Source of the DNA: Alistipes sp. ZOR0009
GTDB lineage: Bacteria > Bacteroidota > Bacteroidia > Bacteroidales > ZOR0009
Assembly (NCBI RefSeq): GCF_000798815.1
Contig: NZ_JTLD01000004.1
Location: 62,001 to 126,000 of the forward strand
Direction: 5' to 3'
DNA: 64,000 bases
The notes beneath the pieces are model-generated. The model made no database searches. It was not told the DNA's origin and saw only the letters and a list, made by a program, of their open reading frames with translations. Positions 33,795 to 43,471 of the stretch are shown one piece after another (positions within the stretch are counted from its first letter, which is position 1; every line of letters starts with the position of its first letter). The position numbers and the translations under genes are program-made.

Positions 33795-34820
33795 CTAACC
33801 CATTTCACCAGCTAAAGAGAGCTCAAATTTCTCCTTAACCTCTGAACTTGAGTAGTTTTGTCCAAACAGGTACATTAACTTTACAATAGCCGCTTCAAAC
33901 GTTATATCGATACCAGTTAAAACGCCCATATTTTTTAACAAGCGTCCTGTTTCGTAGCTTTCCATATTTACGCTGCCTCCACGACATTGAGATACGTTAA
34001 CGATAACAACCCCTCGCTTAATCGCAGCATCCAGTTCCGCAATAAACCAAGGGTAGGTAGGAGCATTACCAGAACCAAATGTCTCTAAAACGACACCCTT
34101 AACCCCGCCTATGTTTAAAATGGAATTTACGACTTTTTGGCTTATTCCAGGGAAAAGAGCCAACGTAACAACACTAGGGTCAAAGTTGGAGTTAAACAGG
34201 ACAGGCTGGGTAAAGTCAACCTTTCGAACATACGGCAGGTGATACTGAACCTCAATTCCTGCGGTTGCCAGTTCCGGATAATTTTCACTTCTAAAGGCCT
34301 TAAAGCTTTGAGCATTATACTTAAATGTTCTATTCCCTCGGTAAAGCACGTTATCAAACAAGATACACACTTCAGGAATAAGGGGCTTCCCCTCCTTGTA
34401 GGCAGCAGCAACCTCCACCGCAGAAAGAAGATTCTCTCTTCCATCTGTTCTCACCTCTCCGATCGGAAGCTGGCTCCCTGTAAGAATAATTGGTTTGGTC
34501 AGATTCTGAATCATAAAACTCAAAGCGGTTGCGGTATACGACATCGTATCTGTACCATGCAGAATAACAAAACCATCGTATTTGTCATAATTCAACTTAA
34601 CCTGCTCGGCCAAATTTTGCCAAAATTCAGGTTGTATGTTGGAGGAATCCACGGGTGGATCAAAGGATATTGTATCTAACGCAAAGTTGAACTTCGAAAG
34701 TTCTGGAACTTCATCAACAATTTGCTCAAAGTTAAAAGGTGAAAGCGAGCCCGTTTCGGGATTACGTTTCATCCCAATAGTTCCGCCTGTGTATATGATA
34801 AGTATCGCCGTTTTATTCAT
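33795..34820 (-). CDS. type I L-asparaginase
   Basis: 341 residues from ATG 34820, which lies 4 bp after the tatD stop; the upstream frame to 34871 overlaps tatD and is rejected. Hydrolyses asparagine to aspartate and ammonia. Active-site threonines in IYTGGTIGM (residues ~7-15) and HGTDTM (near 92-97), with Lys in the C-terminal region (ITGSQLPIGEVRTDGRENLL). No signal peptide, so cytoplasmic type I. Cotranscribed with tatD. Confidence 0.94.
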   Translation of the reverse strand: MNKTAILIIYTGGTIGMKRNPETGSLSPFNFEQIVDEVPELSKFNFALDTISFDPPVDSSNIQPEFWQNLAEQVKLNYDKYDGFVILHGTDTMSYTATALSFMIQNLTKPIILTGSQLPIGEVRTDGRENLLSAVEVAAAYKEGKPLIPEVCILFDNVLYRGNRTFKYNAQSFKAFRSENYPELATAGIEVQYHLPYVRKVDFTQPVLFNSNFDPSVVTLALFPGISQKVVNSILNIGGVKGVVLETFGSGNAPTYPWFIAELDAAIKRGVVIVNVSQCRGGSVNMESYETGRLLKNMGVLTGIDITFEAAIVKLMYLFGQNYSSSEVKEKFELSLAGEMG

Positions 34821-34824
34821 TAGG

Positions 34825-35592
34825 TTAGATTTTAAAGATTCGTTTAGCAGTCGTAGTTGTAACATCGGCAACCTGCTCGATAGTTACATTTTTTACAGCA
34901 GCAATCTTTGCTGCTATCAATGGAATATAGGAAGGCGCATTTCGTTTTCCTCGATGAGGTGTTGGCGCTAAGTAAGGTGAGTCTGTCTCCAGAACAATTC
35001 TATCCAACGGGATTTGTTCAACAACATCAGCCAATCCTGAGTTTTTAAAAGTCACAATTCCACCTATGCCAACAGCAAAATCTCCCAGTTCCGCCATTTT
35101 TTTATACGTATCAAGATCGCCCGTGAAAGCATGAAACACTCCAAAAATTGAGCTATTCTTGTACGCTTTAAGAACATCAAATATTTCAGGAAAAGCATCT
35201 CTCGAATGGATTACCAAAGGTAACCGATGCTGAAGAGATAGCTGTATTTGGTAATCGAACGCATAAACCTGCTCCTTCTTAAACTCTTTCGACCAGTAGA
35301 GGTCAATCCCCACCTCTCCAATACCATACACCTTTTTACTCGAAAGATACTTTTCGACCAAAAGAAGTTCCTCCTTAAAATTCTCATTTACAGACGTTGG
35401 ATGAAGCCCAATCAATGGGTAGAAAGAGGCATGCTGCTCTGCCAGCTGAAATAAATGCTCGTGGGTTTCCCCATCTATTGCAGGCAAAATAATTGAATTT
35501 ACGCTCAGATCTCGCGCCTTATCCAATTCCTGTAAATAGTCAGAACGAAATTCCTCGGCATAAAGGTGACAATGGGTATCTACAAATTCCAT
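34825..35592 (-). CDS. tatD: TatD-family metal-dependent hydrolase
   Basis: 255 residues. Metal motifs: FVDTHCHLY (residues 3-11), Glu in YGIGEVGIDLYW (near 90), HSRDAF, FHAFTGD and ETDSPYLAP (near 205). Family members are 3'-5' exo-deoxyribonucleases and phosphodiesterases acting in DNA quality control or repair. Start supported by a TAGATTTG -7 box at 35632-35639. Leads the tatD-asparaginase pair. Confidence 0.93.
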   Translation of the reverse strand: MEFVDTHCHLYAEEFRSDYLQELDKARDLSVNSIILPAIDGETHEHLFQLAEQHASFYPLIGLHPTSVNENFKEELLLVEKYLSSKKVYGIGEVGIDLYWSKEFKKEQVYAFDYQIQLSLQHRLPLVIHSRDAFPEIFDVLKAYKNSSIFGVFHAFTGDLDTYKKMAELGDFAVGIGGIVTFKNSGLADVVEQIPLDRIVLETDSPYLAPTPHRGKRNAPSYIPLIAAKIAAVKNVTIEQVADVTTTTAKRIFKI

Positions 35593-35647
35593 TTAAGCGC
35601 AAAATATTACAGGTTAAAATAAAATTCGCTACAAATCTACAAATTTG

Positions 35648-36781
35648 TTACCTTAACGCATAACTATTCGACAAACTGTAAATTTTTCCAGGAAAACTTT
35701 TCACAACCCCATCGAATTCAAGGGTTAACAAAGTAGCAGAAGTTGCTGGCATAGACAAACCTGTAGCGAATGAAATTGTATCAATACTTTCAGAATCAAC
35801 CTCTTTTAGCACACTAACAATCAGTTGCTCCTCGCTAGTAAAATCTCTAAAAATTGACAGCTGCTGAGGCGAACGCACAGATGGGTGCCCCGAATTCCAA
35901 TTAAGCGCCAATTCGACATCTTCTGCTGATTCCACAAGCGCAGCTCTATTGGTTCTAATAAGCGCATTACAACCTAAAGAAAACTTATCAGTCGCCCGTC
36001 CAGGACAAGCCAGCACATCTCTACTATAAGAGAAAGCCAAATCTGCTGTTACCAGCGCACCTCCCTTCTCTCCTGATTCAACAACAAGAGTAGCATCTGC
36101 CAGTCCTGCTATAATCCTGTTTCGCCTCAAAAAGTTATTTCTTTCAGGCATTGTGCCGGTTATAAAATCGGTAACAAGCGCACCATTTGCAAGCATTTCC
36201 TTTGCAAGTCCACGATTAGCAGATGGATAAATCATATTCAGCCCATGCGCCAAAACAGCAACGGTAGGAAATCCGTTTTTTATGGCATTTCGATGAGCTG
36301 CGGTATCAATTCCATGAGCCAATCCACTAATAATCAAAACAGAGTAGCCTTTTAATCGAAGTCCCTCAACAATCGTAGCACATAGCTCACGCCCATACTC
36401 TGTTGCATTTCGGGTTCCTACAATTGAAAGAACCTTTTCGTGTGATAAAGAAGTATTTCCTTTATAGTAAAGTAAAATCGGAGAGTCATCGCATTGTTTT
36501 AACCGATATGGATAGTCCTCGTCCAAATAGTAAAGAGGCTTAATTTCATACCTTTGCAAAAATTCGATCTCCTTGTCGGCTCTATCCAACACCTTTTGGT
36601 TAGAAACGGCATACGCTAAAGCCTCTCCTACACCTGGAATCTTCAATAACGCTTTTTTCGACTGAATAAAAACCTCCTCAACACCTCCACTGTAGGCAAT
36701 TAGCCGTTTTGCAGTAATGCTTCCTATATGTGGAATCATTTCCAATGCAATTTTATACCGGAGGAGGTTGTCGTCCTGCAT
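35648..36781 (-). CDS. dprA: DNA-processing protein DprA
   Basis: 377 residues. N-terminal SAM/HhH-like region (IGSITAKRLIAYSGGVEEVF, IPGVGEALAYAV), then Rossmann-fold DprA core: VLSIVGTRNATEYGRELC, LIISGLAHGIDTAAHRNA, TVAVLAHGLNMIYPSANRGL, ERNNFLRRNRIIAGL and GALVTADLA. Loads RecA on incoming single-stranded DNA during transformation. C-terminal winged helix (near 305-370). Separated by 3 bp from the upstream membrane-protein gene. Confidence 0.95.
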   Translation of the reverse strand: MQDDNLLRYKIALEMIPHIGSITAKRLIAYSGGVEEVFIQSKKALLKIPGVGEALAYAVSNQKVLDRADKEIEFLQRYEIKPLYYLDEDYPYRLKQCDDSPILLYYKGNTSLSHEKVLSIVGTRNATEYGRELCATIVEGLRLKGYSVLIISGLAHGIDTAAHRNAIKNGFPTVAVLAHGLNMIYPSANRGLAKEMLANGALVTDFITGTMPERNNFLRRNRIIAGLADATLVVESGEKGGALVTADLAFSYSRDVLACPGRATDKFSLGCNALIRTNRAALVESAEDVELALNWNSGHPSVRSPQQLSIFRDFTSEEQLIVSVLKEVDSESIDTISFATGLSMPATSATLLTLEFDGVVKSFPGKIYSLSNSYALR

Positions 36782-36784
36782 ATA

Positions 36785-37279
36785 CTATGGTTTTAGTTCA
36801 GTCCCAAATTTACGAAGTTCCAGCAAAACTTCATTTTGCTTTTCTACAAACAAATTTCCTATCGGAATAGGTGGATATTCAAACAGTTTTCCCTCTCTCT
36901 CTTGATATAATATGAGCTTTTTTTTGATCCCAAACAACGATGGCTTAACCGCAAACGCATAAAGATTTTCGGTAGGAATCCGCACCATTCTCTTTGCACC
37001 AAAAGGAGAGGTCAAAACATAATAGCGAAATTCGTATACGTTATCATCAAATGTAAACTCCACAAACCAGACACCTCCATTAAACCAAACTAGCAACGAC
37101 AATAAAACATAGAAAGTTCCATAAGAATGGCCAATAATTTTCACTAAATGATTTCCTGCCCAAGAAAAATATTCAGGAAATATCCAAAGACTTACAACAT
37201 ACGCCGTAAATAAAGTTGCCAATAAAATCCGAATTATGTGATAGGCCGCAACCTCATTCTCATTGTTTACTTTTACCAT
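36785..37279 (-). CDS. two-TM membrane protein of unknown function
   Basis: 164 residues with two transmembrane helices (near 15-34 and 52-72) and a C-terminal soluble beta-rich domain carrying FDDNVYEFRYYVLTSPFGAK, a pattern similar to PH-like or DUF304-type domains. I do not recognise the family with certainty. Start overlaps the end of proline dehydrogenase by 7 bp; 3 bp precede dprA, so it sits inside a compact operon. Confidence 0.75.
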   Translation of the reverse strand: MVKVNNENEVAAYHIIRILLATLFTAYVVSLWIFPEYFSWAGNHLVKIIGHSYGTFYVLLSLLVWFNGGVWFVEFTFDDNVYEFRYYVLTSPFGAKRMVRIPTENLYAFAVKPSLFGIKKKLILYQEREGKLFEYPPIPIGNLFVEKQNEVLLELRKFGTELKP

Positions 37280-38448
37280 TCCTTATATGCTTTACGACGT
37301 TCTATTTCCTGGTTTATCAAGTTTAATTCACGAGAAGTTTGACCTGCAACTGCCGTATTTTCGGTTGCCCTTCTTATTAAATATGGCAAAACTTCCTTTA
37401 CAGGACCGTATGGAAGATATTTTGCGACGTTAAAACCTTCGTAGGCCAAATTAAATGATAGATTATCGCTCATCCCATATAGCTGAGAAAGCCAAATTCG
37501 AGAATCTTTAACATCAATATCATACTTGTAAACCAACTCAACAAGCAGCTTGATGCTATCTTCATTATGAGTTCCCACAAAAATTGCAAAATCGTCTATA
37601 TTTTGCATGGTATAGATTAACGCATCATCATACATCTGGTCTGTAACCTCTTTTGTTGGGTTAATTGGAGACGGATAGCCTCTTTCGGTTGCACGCAACC
37701 GCTCTTTTTCCATATAAGCACCTCTAACAAATTTAACCCCCGCCTTAAAACCTACTTCTCGGGCTTTCTGATGCAACATCTTTAGGTAATCCAACCTATC
37801 AGTACGGTACATTTGTAGCGTATTATAAACAACAGCCTTCTCCTTGTTATAGCGCTCCATCATCATTTCGACCACCTCATCAATTGCTTTTTGGTAGCAG
37901 TAATCTTCAGCATCAATTAAAATAGGAGTACCAACTTGAGCGGCTAAAGCACAAAGAACGTCAACTCGCTTGACAAATCGCTCATACTCTCTTTGCTCTT
38001 CTTCGGACAGCTGGATTTCCGATGAGACCTTTTCCAAAATCTGAGCATGAGTAATCCCTGTAGGCTTAAAAACCGCAAAGGCAACATAGCTCCTCTTCGC
38101 TCCAAATAGAACGCTTTGCTTAATTTCTTCAAAGCACGCTTCTATCGATTCGCCATCCTCCTTTCCTTCTACCGAATAGTCTAAAATAGAACTAACACCA
38201 TAAGCCGAAAGTTTTTGAGCGGTTTTATCGCAATCCGACAACCGCTCTCCTCCTACAAACTGCACATACAATGTCGGTTTAACAAGCCACCCCACCGGGA
38301 ATCCTACTTTTAAGGCAAACGAGGTTATTCCGTTTAATGCTTTTACCATAGCGGGATTTTTCACTGCTCCAAAAAGCAGCTTCGCTTTTATCAGTTCGCC
38401 TTTAGAGCGAATTCGAAATGCTATCTCTGTATTGTTGAAATCAATCAT
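37273..38448 (-). CDS. proline dehydrogenase
   Basis: 391 residues. FAD-dependent oxidation of proline to pyrroline-5-carboxylate. TIM-barrel PRODH motifs: VGTPILIDAEDYCYQKA, YRTDRLDYLKMLHQ, FKAGVKFVRGAYMEKERLRA, FVGTHNEDSI, and the family motif RRATENTAVAGQ near 362. Monofunctional: the P5C dehydrogenase domain is absent. Upstream -7 box TATATTTG at 38470-38477, 21 bp before the ATG. Starts a minus-strand run PRODH - membrane protein - dprA. Confidence 0.94.
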   Translation of the reverse strand: MIDFNNTEIAFRIRSKGELIKAKLLFGAVKNPAMVKALNGITSFALKVGFPVGWLVKPTLYVQFVGGERLSDCDKTAQKLSAYGVSSILDYSVEGKEDGESIEACFEEIKQSVLFGAKRSYVAFAVFKPTGITHAQILEKVSSEIQLSEEEQREYERFVKRVDVLCALAAQVGTPILIDAEDYCYQKAIDEVVEMMMERYNKEKAVVYNTLQMYRTDRLDYLKMLHQKAREVGFKAGVKFVRGAYMEKERLRATERGYPSPINPTKEVTDQMYDDALIYTMQNIDDFAIFVGTHNEDSIKLLVELVYKYDIDVKDSRIWLSQLYGMSDNLSFNLAYEGFNVAKYLPYGPVKEVLPYLIRRATENTAVAGQTSRELNLINQEIERRKAYKEW

Positions 38449-38510
38449 TGTAGTAGGATGTTTCTATTTCAAATATAATAGCACATTTCTGTTTTCTGAT
38501 ACTTTTATAC

Positions 38511-38536
38511 AAAAAAAGAGGCACTTGAAGCCTCTT
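38511..38536 (-). terminator. tRNA-Arg terminator
   Basis: AAGAGGC, six-base loop, GCCTCTT, followed on the minus strand by seven T. It lies downstream of tRNA-Arg and upstream of PRODH. Confidence 0.7.
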
Positions 38537-38710
38537 GGTTTACTTATTATCAATTATAGCAATTAGTGCAAAAGAAATATTAATCTCAAAATTATGTCCC
38601 CTAGTACTAAACCCAATATAGATGGAGTGATTTTAGATAATCAAAAGAGCCTCCCTCATGCAATTTAGCAGGATCTTGTGGAATAAAATTATAAAATTAG
38701 TGGAAAAAAG

Positions 38711-38784
38711 TGACCCCGACGGGATTCAAACCCATGACCTTCAGAACCGGAATCTGACGTTCTATTCAGCTGAACTACGGGGTC
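38711..38784 (-). tRNA. tRNA-Arg(CCG)
   Basis: 74-nt cloverleaf: acceptor GACCCCG/CGGGGTC, D-arm AGTTCAGCTGAATAGAAC, T-loop GGTTTGAATCC. Anticodon loop TTCCGGT gives CCG (complement 38748-38750), reading CGG. CCA not encoded. Confidence 0.95.
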
Positions 38785-38878
38785 GCTAAAGAAGCTGCAA
38801 ATCTAGGAATATTTATTTCATATAAAAAGCTAGCAGACAAAAATATTTTTCAAAAACCATCATTTTTCATCCAAAAAA

Positions 38879-38908
38879 TTTGCAGATATTCTAATTCTCC
38901 TACATTTG
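38879..38908 (+). promoter_or_regulatory. promoter of the lipocalin-like lipoprotein gene
   Basis: TTTG (38879-38882), 18 bp, TACATTTG (38901-38908), ATG 23 bp later. Confidence 0.7.
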
Positions 38909-38931
38909 CATTACAATAATTTAACACTGCC

Positions 38932-39366
38932 ATGTTATCCCATATACTAAAATTATCGCTAGCAATAGCTGTTAGCTGGCTATTGCTATCAAGTTGTAGC
39001 AAGGAAGTTCAGCCCTCCAATGTCAATTTGGACGGTACAGAATGGAGGCTCCTAGCGTCAATAAACGCCCTTAATGGAGAGAAAGAGGTAACACCTAATT
39101 CTGAAGGCATCTTTCTAAATTTTCAAAAAGGCTACAGGTACACGTTGAATGCTGGAGAAGAGGCTCTATCAGCACGATACCATCTAGATGAACAAAATAA
39201 GAAGGCTATTTTCTACAGAACAAGCAAAGCTATTCTTAACAGCAAAAAAATTGGCAAAACTTATGAGGCTACGGTTATGGCAAGTAGCATTGAACTTATA
39301 GGTTCAACGCTAAAACTAATCAATGCCAAATCCAATAAATTTTTGGTATTTGAAAGGATTAAATAG
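38932..39366 (+). CDS. small lipoprotein, lipocalin-like
   Basis: 144 residues; lipoprotein signal ending LLLSSC (Cys22). The mature part has the strand pattern and first-strand motif (NVNLDGTEWRLL) of lipocalin-like small Bacteroidota lipoproteins: LNFQKGYRYTL, ARYHLDEQNKKAIFY, and TLKLINAKSNKFLVFERI at the C-terminus. Envelope-located; ligand unknown. Single gene with a strong promoter, upstream of the leucine leader. Confidence 0.75.
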   Translation: MLSHILKLSLAIAVSWLLLSSCSKEVQPSNVNLDGTEWRLLASINALNGEKEVTPNSEGIFLNFQKGYRYTLNAGEEALSARYHLDEQNKKAIFYRTSKAILNSKKIGKTYEATVMASSIELIGSTLKLINAKSNKFLVFERIK

Positions 39367-39511
39367 GAGGGCAATTTGCTCTCCTATTATTTTTGTTATT
39401 TTTAACATTGTTTTAATCCGTCTGCTACAAATCCTCTTCTCCAAAAATAGAAAGAAAGTTTCCCTTCTTTTCCTTTCATTTTTCTACAAAAAATCTCCCT
39501 TTCGATAAAAA

Positions 39512-39541
39512 TTGCAACAAATAACCTTGTTGCTAACTTTC
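39512..39541 (+). promoter_or_regulatory. promoter of the leucine operon
   Basis: TTG at 39512-39514, 19 bp, TAACTTTC at 39534-39541, which fits the Bacteroidota pattern. A transcript would begin near 39548 and leave a leader of about 260 nt before leuA. Confidence 0.5.
39514..39533. promoter_or_regulatory. dyad filling the leu promoter spacer
   Basis: Perfect inverted repeat GCAACAA, six bases, TTGTTGC, occupying exactly the spacer between the -33 and -7 boxes. Placed to act as a repressor operator; the binding protein is unknown. Confidence 0.5.
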
Positions 39542-39611
39542 TTGACTTTACAAAATAATCCATAAGATTGCAGAAAGTGAAATGCTTACCGAAGCATAAA
39601 TATCCACCAAT

Positions 39612-39728
39612 ATGCAATACACGCAGGATTACATTGATATGCCTTTTGATACAAGTACCCCAATACCATATTGGGATATGCTCATCGCGCTTGCCAATAT
39701 CCTCAACCGACGCTTTTTACTGCTCTAG
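39612..39728 (+). CDS. candidate leucine leader peptide
   Basis: 38-codon frame not otherwise called, 70 bp after the -7 box and 77 bp before leuA. Its last 15 residues read LIALANILNRRFLLL: six Leu and two Ile, ending in three consecutive Leu codons directly before the stop. This is the composition expected of a leucine-operon leader peptide whose translation gauges charged tRNA-Leu. A hairpin CCCAAT/ATTGGG (39659-39675) lies within it and ATGCTT/AAGCAT precedes it. The only later hairpin with a T-run is weak (39767-39785). No strong ribosome site is visible, which is usual in this phylum. Coding status is inferred. Confidence 0.5.
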   Translation: MQYTQDYIDMPFDTSTPIPYWDMLIALANILNRRFLLL

Positions 39729-39766
39729 AACCTGCGTTAACCGCCTCCCTTTATGTTCTTTCGAGC

Positions 39767-39787
39767 AAAACTTTCAGCTAGTTTTTT
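39767..39787 (+). terminator. weak attenuator-like hairpin before leuA
   Basis: AAAACT, seven-base loop, AGTTTT and further T. A/T-rich and short, so of doubtful strength, but it is the only terminator-like hairpin between leader peptide and leuA. Confidence 0.3.
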
Positions 39788-39805
39788 AATCTAAATCAGA
39801 ATACC

Positions 39806-41302
39806 ATGAGCAAAGAAAAGGTGTACATCTTTGACACAACGCTACGAGATGGAGAGCAAGTTCCAGGCTGCCAACTTAACACTCTCGAAAAAATTGAAGT
39901 TGCCCAATCGCTAGAACTGCTCGGTGTCGATATCATTGAAGCAGGATTCCCCGTTTCTTCGCCTGGAGACTTTACGTCTGTGGTAGAGATATCGAAAGCA
40001 GTAAACCAACCAACTATTTGCGCCCTTACTCGTGCCGTTGAGAAAGATATTGACGTTGCAGCAGACGCTTTACGCTTTGCCAAGCATCCTCGCATACATA
40101 CTGGAATTGGAGTTTCTCCCCATCATATGAAGTACAAGTTTAATGCAACGCCAGAACAAATAGTTGAAAGGGCTGTTGCTGCTGTCAAGTACGCAAAAAA
40201 GTATGTAGAAGACATCGAATTCTATGCTGAAGATGCAGGGCGTTCAGAAAATCGTTTTTTGGCAAAAGTTATTGAAGCGGTTATTGCAGCAGGAGCAACC
40301 GTTGTTAACATCCCCGACACAACAGGATACTGCTTACCTGATGAGTATGGTGCCAAAATACGTTACCTCAAAGAAAACGTAAAAAATATAGACAAGGCAA
40401 TAATAGCAACCCACTGCCACAACGATTTAGGACTTGCAACGGCTAACTCTATTGCTGGCGTCATTAACGGAGCTCGCCAAATAGAGTGCACCATAAATGG
40501 AATAGGAGAAAGAGCCGGAAATACTTCGTTAGAAGAAGCGGTAATGATTATCAACAGCCACAAAAGGCTTTCGCTAGAAACGTCTATTAACACCAAGCGC
40601 CTTTACCCTACCAGTAGATTGGTTTCTACGCTAATGAGAATGCCCGTACAAGCAAACAAGGCCATTGTTGGACGTAACGCATTTGCTCACTCATCAGGAA
40701 TACATCAAGATGGGGTGCTAAAAAAACGAGAAACCTACGAAATCATGAATCCTAAACAGGTAGGTGTTAACGAATCGTCGATTGTGCTGACTGCAAGAAG
40801 TGGAAGAGCAGCGCTAAAGCATCGGTTAACATCTTTAGGATACAAGTTAGACCAGAAAGAACTCGACGAAGCCTATAAGGAGTTCCTCGACCTAGCTGAT
40901 AAAAAAAGAGAAGTTCATAACGATGACTTAATGGCACTTATGGGCAAAACAGCTAGACATGATCGCAAAATACAGCTCGAATCGCTACAGGTTTTATGCG
41001 GTAAATCGGCTATTCCAACTGCTACCATCCGCTTAAAATACGAGGGACAGACATGGGAAGGAACCGACACTGGTAATGGACCTATTGATGCAGCTATCAA
41101 CGCGGTTAAAACTATTATAACAACCAAAACAACACTCGAAGAGCTGCTTATACATACCATAACACGCGGTAGCGATGATATGGGAAAAGTCCACGTACAG
41201 GTAGAAAGCAAAGGAAAAGTCTTTTACGGCTTTAGTGCTAACACAGATATCATAACGGCAACCATCGAGGCCTATCTGGAGGCTCTTTCGCAAGTTGTAT
41301 AA
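39806..41302 (+). CDS. leuA: 2-isopropylmalate synthase
   Basis: 498 residues, full-length LeuA type 1. Condenses 2-ketoisovalerate with acetyl-CoA, the first committed step to leucine. HMGL-like catalytic barrel: [63 protein letters not shown]-terminal LeuA regulatory domain (near 390-495) for leucine feedback. First gene of leuACDB, downstream of a leader with a candidate leader peptide. Confidence 0.96.
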   Translation: MSKEKVYIFDTTLRDGEQVPGCQLNTLEKIEVAQSLELLGVDIIEAGFPVSSPGDFTSVVEISKAVNQPTICALTRAVEKDIDVAADALRFAKHPRIHTGIGVSPHHMKYKFNATPEQIVERAVAAVKYAKKYVEDIEFYAEDAGRSENRFLAKVIEAVIAAGATVVNIPDTTGYCLPDEYGAKIRYLKENVKNIDKAIIATHCHNDLGLATANSIAGVINGARQIECTINGIGERAGNTSLEEAVMIINSHKRLSLETSINTKRLYPTSRLVSTLMRMPVQANKAIVGRNAFAHSSGIHQDGVLKKRETYEIMNPKQVGVNESSIVLTARSGRAALKHRLTSLGYKLDQKELDEAYKEFLDLADKKREVHNDDLMALMGKTARHDRKIQLESLQVLCGKSAIPTATIRLKYEGQTWEGTDTGNGPIDAAINAVKTIITTKTTLEELLIHTITRGSDDMGKVHVQVESKGKVFYGFSANTDIITATIEAYLEALSQVV

Positions 41303-41319
41303 CTCTTAACGAATATCTA

Positions 41320-42720
41320 ATGGGCAAAACACTTTTTGATAAGATCTGGGATGCGCACGTTGTGCATCAAAATACCGATGGAGCAGATATATTGTACATC
41401 GATCGCCATTTTATACACGAAGTAACCTCTCCGCAAGCCTTCGATGGGCTTAAAAAGCGCGGGATTGGCATTTTTAGACCGCAACAAACCGTTGCAACAG
41501 CCGATCATAACGTTCCAACCACCAACCAGCATCTTCCAATTGTAGAAGAACAGTCGCGCAAGCAGGTGACGCAGCTTATACAAAACTGCAACGATTTTGG
41601 ACTGGAACTATACGGGCTTGGTCACCCCTATCAAGGGATTGTACACATAATTGGTCCAGAGTTAGGAATAACCCAACCGGGTAGTACCTACGTTTGTGGC
41701 GATAGCCACACAGCAACGCATGGTGCATTCGGATCTATCGCCTTTGGCATCGGAACCTCTGAGGTTGAAATGGTGTTTGCCTCGCAAACACTTCCACAGG
41801 TTAAGCCTAAAACCATGCGAATTACGGTTAGTGGCACGTTAGAACCTTTTGTTACCGCAAAAGATGTCATTCTATACATCATAAGCAAGCTTAGCGCCAA
41901 AGGTGGCACCGGTTTCTTTGTAGAGTATGCAGGCGAAGCCATTCGTTCCCTTTCTATGGAAGGACGAATGACCATTTGCAACATGAGCATCGAAATGGGA
42001 GCTCGTGGCGGACTTATAGCCCCCGACAAAACAACCTTCGAATACATCAAAAATCGTCCTTTTGCCCCTAAAAATAGCTTATGGGACAAAGCGCAGGCTT
42101 ACTGGGAGACTTTGTACACCGACGAAGACGCCCTGTTCGATGCTGAATACACTTTTGATGCCTCAGAAATTAAACCAATGGTAACCTATGGCACCAATCC
42201 GGGGATGGGCATTGCCATAGATGCTTTAGTACCTTATCAGAGTGATTTTGAAGATGCCAGCGATAAGCTGATGCTCAAAAAAGCGCTAGAGTATATGGAT
42301 TTCCATGAAGGACAATCATTGGAGGGGCTTAAAATATCGCATGTGTTTATTGGCAGCTGCACCAATGGTCGTATAGAAGACTTTAGAGCAGCAGCAAAGC
42401 TTATTAAGGGCAAAAAAGTCTCTTCGGAGGTAACCGCATGGTTTGTACCTGGATCAAAACAGGTAGAGGCAGCCTGCAAAGCCGAAGGAATTACCCAAAT
42501 ATTCGAAGAGGCAGGTATTTACCTCCGTCAACCAGGGTGCTCGGCATGCCTAGCTATGAATGAGGACAAAGTTCCAGCCGGGAAGTACTGCGTGTCGACT
42601 TCGAACCGTAACTTCGAAGGACGGCAGGGGCCTGGAGCCCGCACAATACTGGCTAGTCCGCTTACAGCTGCCGCTGCTGCCATTATGGGAGTTATCACCG
42701 ACCCTCGTAAGCTGGCGTGA
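41320..42720 (+). CDS. leuC: 3-isopropylmalate dehydratase large subunit
   Basis: 466 residues. Aconitase-family subunit that isomerises 2- to 3-isopropylmalate with LeuD. 4Fe-4S ligands in [17 protein letters not shown] (near 343-359) and [13 protein letters not shown] (two Cys near 406-409). N-terminal [10 protein letters not shown] and [14 protein letters not shown] are conserved. Starts 17 bp after leuA. Confidence 0.96.
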   Translation: MGKTLFDKIWDAHVVHQNTDGADILYIDRHFIHEVTSPQAFDGLKKRGIGIFRPQQTVATADHNVPTTNQHLPIVEEQSRKQVTQLIQNCNDFGLELYGLGHPYQGIVHIIGPELGITQPGSTYVCGDSHTATHGAFGSIAFGIGTSEVEMVFASQTLPQVKPKTMRITVSGTLEPFVTAKDVILYIISKLSAKGGTGFFVEYAGEAIRSLSMEGRMTICNMSIEMGARGGLIAPDKTTFEYIKNRPFAPKNSLWDKAQAYWETLYTDEDALFDAEYTFDASEIKPMVTYGTNPGMGIAIDALVPYQSDFEDASDKLMLKKALEYMDFHEGQSLEGLKISHVFIGSCTNGRIEDFRAAAKLIKGKKVSSEVTAWFVPGSKQVEAACKAEGITQIFEEAGIYLRQPGCSACLAMNEDKVPAGKYCVSTSNRNFEGRQGPGARTILASPLTAAAAAIMGVITDPRKLA

Positions 42721-42883
42721 CGAATATCAACAAAAAATGTGCGCATAAAAAGGCCCCCTTACCCTATAAAATACGTTTAACGCAAATAGGAAAGGCGTAA
42801 AACCTCCTTAGATGGAAATGGATAGGTCTAAAACAAGCACATCCTCCATTTAATGCGACTTTTAACTGAAATAAAAAGGCATC

Positions 42884-43471
42884 ATGGCAAATGAGAAGAT
42901 AAAACAAATAGTATCGACAGCCGTACCGCTTAACGTGGACAATGTGGATACTGACCAAATTATACCCGCCCGCTTTTTGAAGGCAACCACCCGAGAAGGA
43001 TTTGGTGATAACCTTTTTAGAGACTGGCGCTACGATTCGAATAACGAAAAGGTTACCTCTTTTCCCCTAAACAATCCGCTTTACAGCGGTAAAATTTTAG
43101 TTGCCGGCAAAAATTTCGGCTGCGGATCGAGCCGCGAGCATGCCGCATGGGCTGTAAAAGACTACGGATTTGCAGCGGTAGTTTCCAGCATGTTTGCTGA
43201 CATTTTCAAAAACAATGCGCTCAACACCGCGCTGCTTCCGGTACAGGTAAGCGAACTATTTCTGGACCTGCTATTCAACGCCATCGACAAAAATCCGGCG
43301 ACGGAAATCTCGATAGACCTAGAAAAGCAGCAGATAACCGTAAATGGCGTTTCGGAAACATTCCCCATTTCAGGATATAAGAAGGAATGCCTTATGAATG
43401 GCTACGATGATGTTGATTACCTCATCAGCCTAAAGGAAAAGATTGTTGAATTTGAACAGAAACGTGTATGA
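42884..43471 (+). CDS. leuD: 3-isopropylmalate dehydratase small subunit
   Basis: 195 residues. Swivel-domain partner of LeuC: VDTDQIIPARFLK, GKNFGCGSSREHAAWAVKDY and SSMFADIFKNNALN. The gap to leuC is 163 bp, unusually large for this operon, and holds no gene; a modest inverted repeat (ATGGA/TCCAT arms around 42812-42850) is visible. The stop overlaps the leuB start by 4 bp. Confidence 0.95.
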   Translation: MANEKIKQIVSTAVPLNVDNVDTDQIIPARFLKATTREGFGDNLFRDWRYDSNNEKVTSFPLNNPLYSGKILVAGKNFGCGSSREHAAWAVKDYGFAAVVSSMFADIFKNNALNTALLPVQVSELFLDLLFNAIDKNPATEISIDLEKQQITVNGVSETFPISGYKKECLMNGYDDVDYLISLKEKIVEFEQKRV

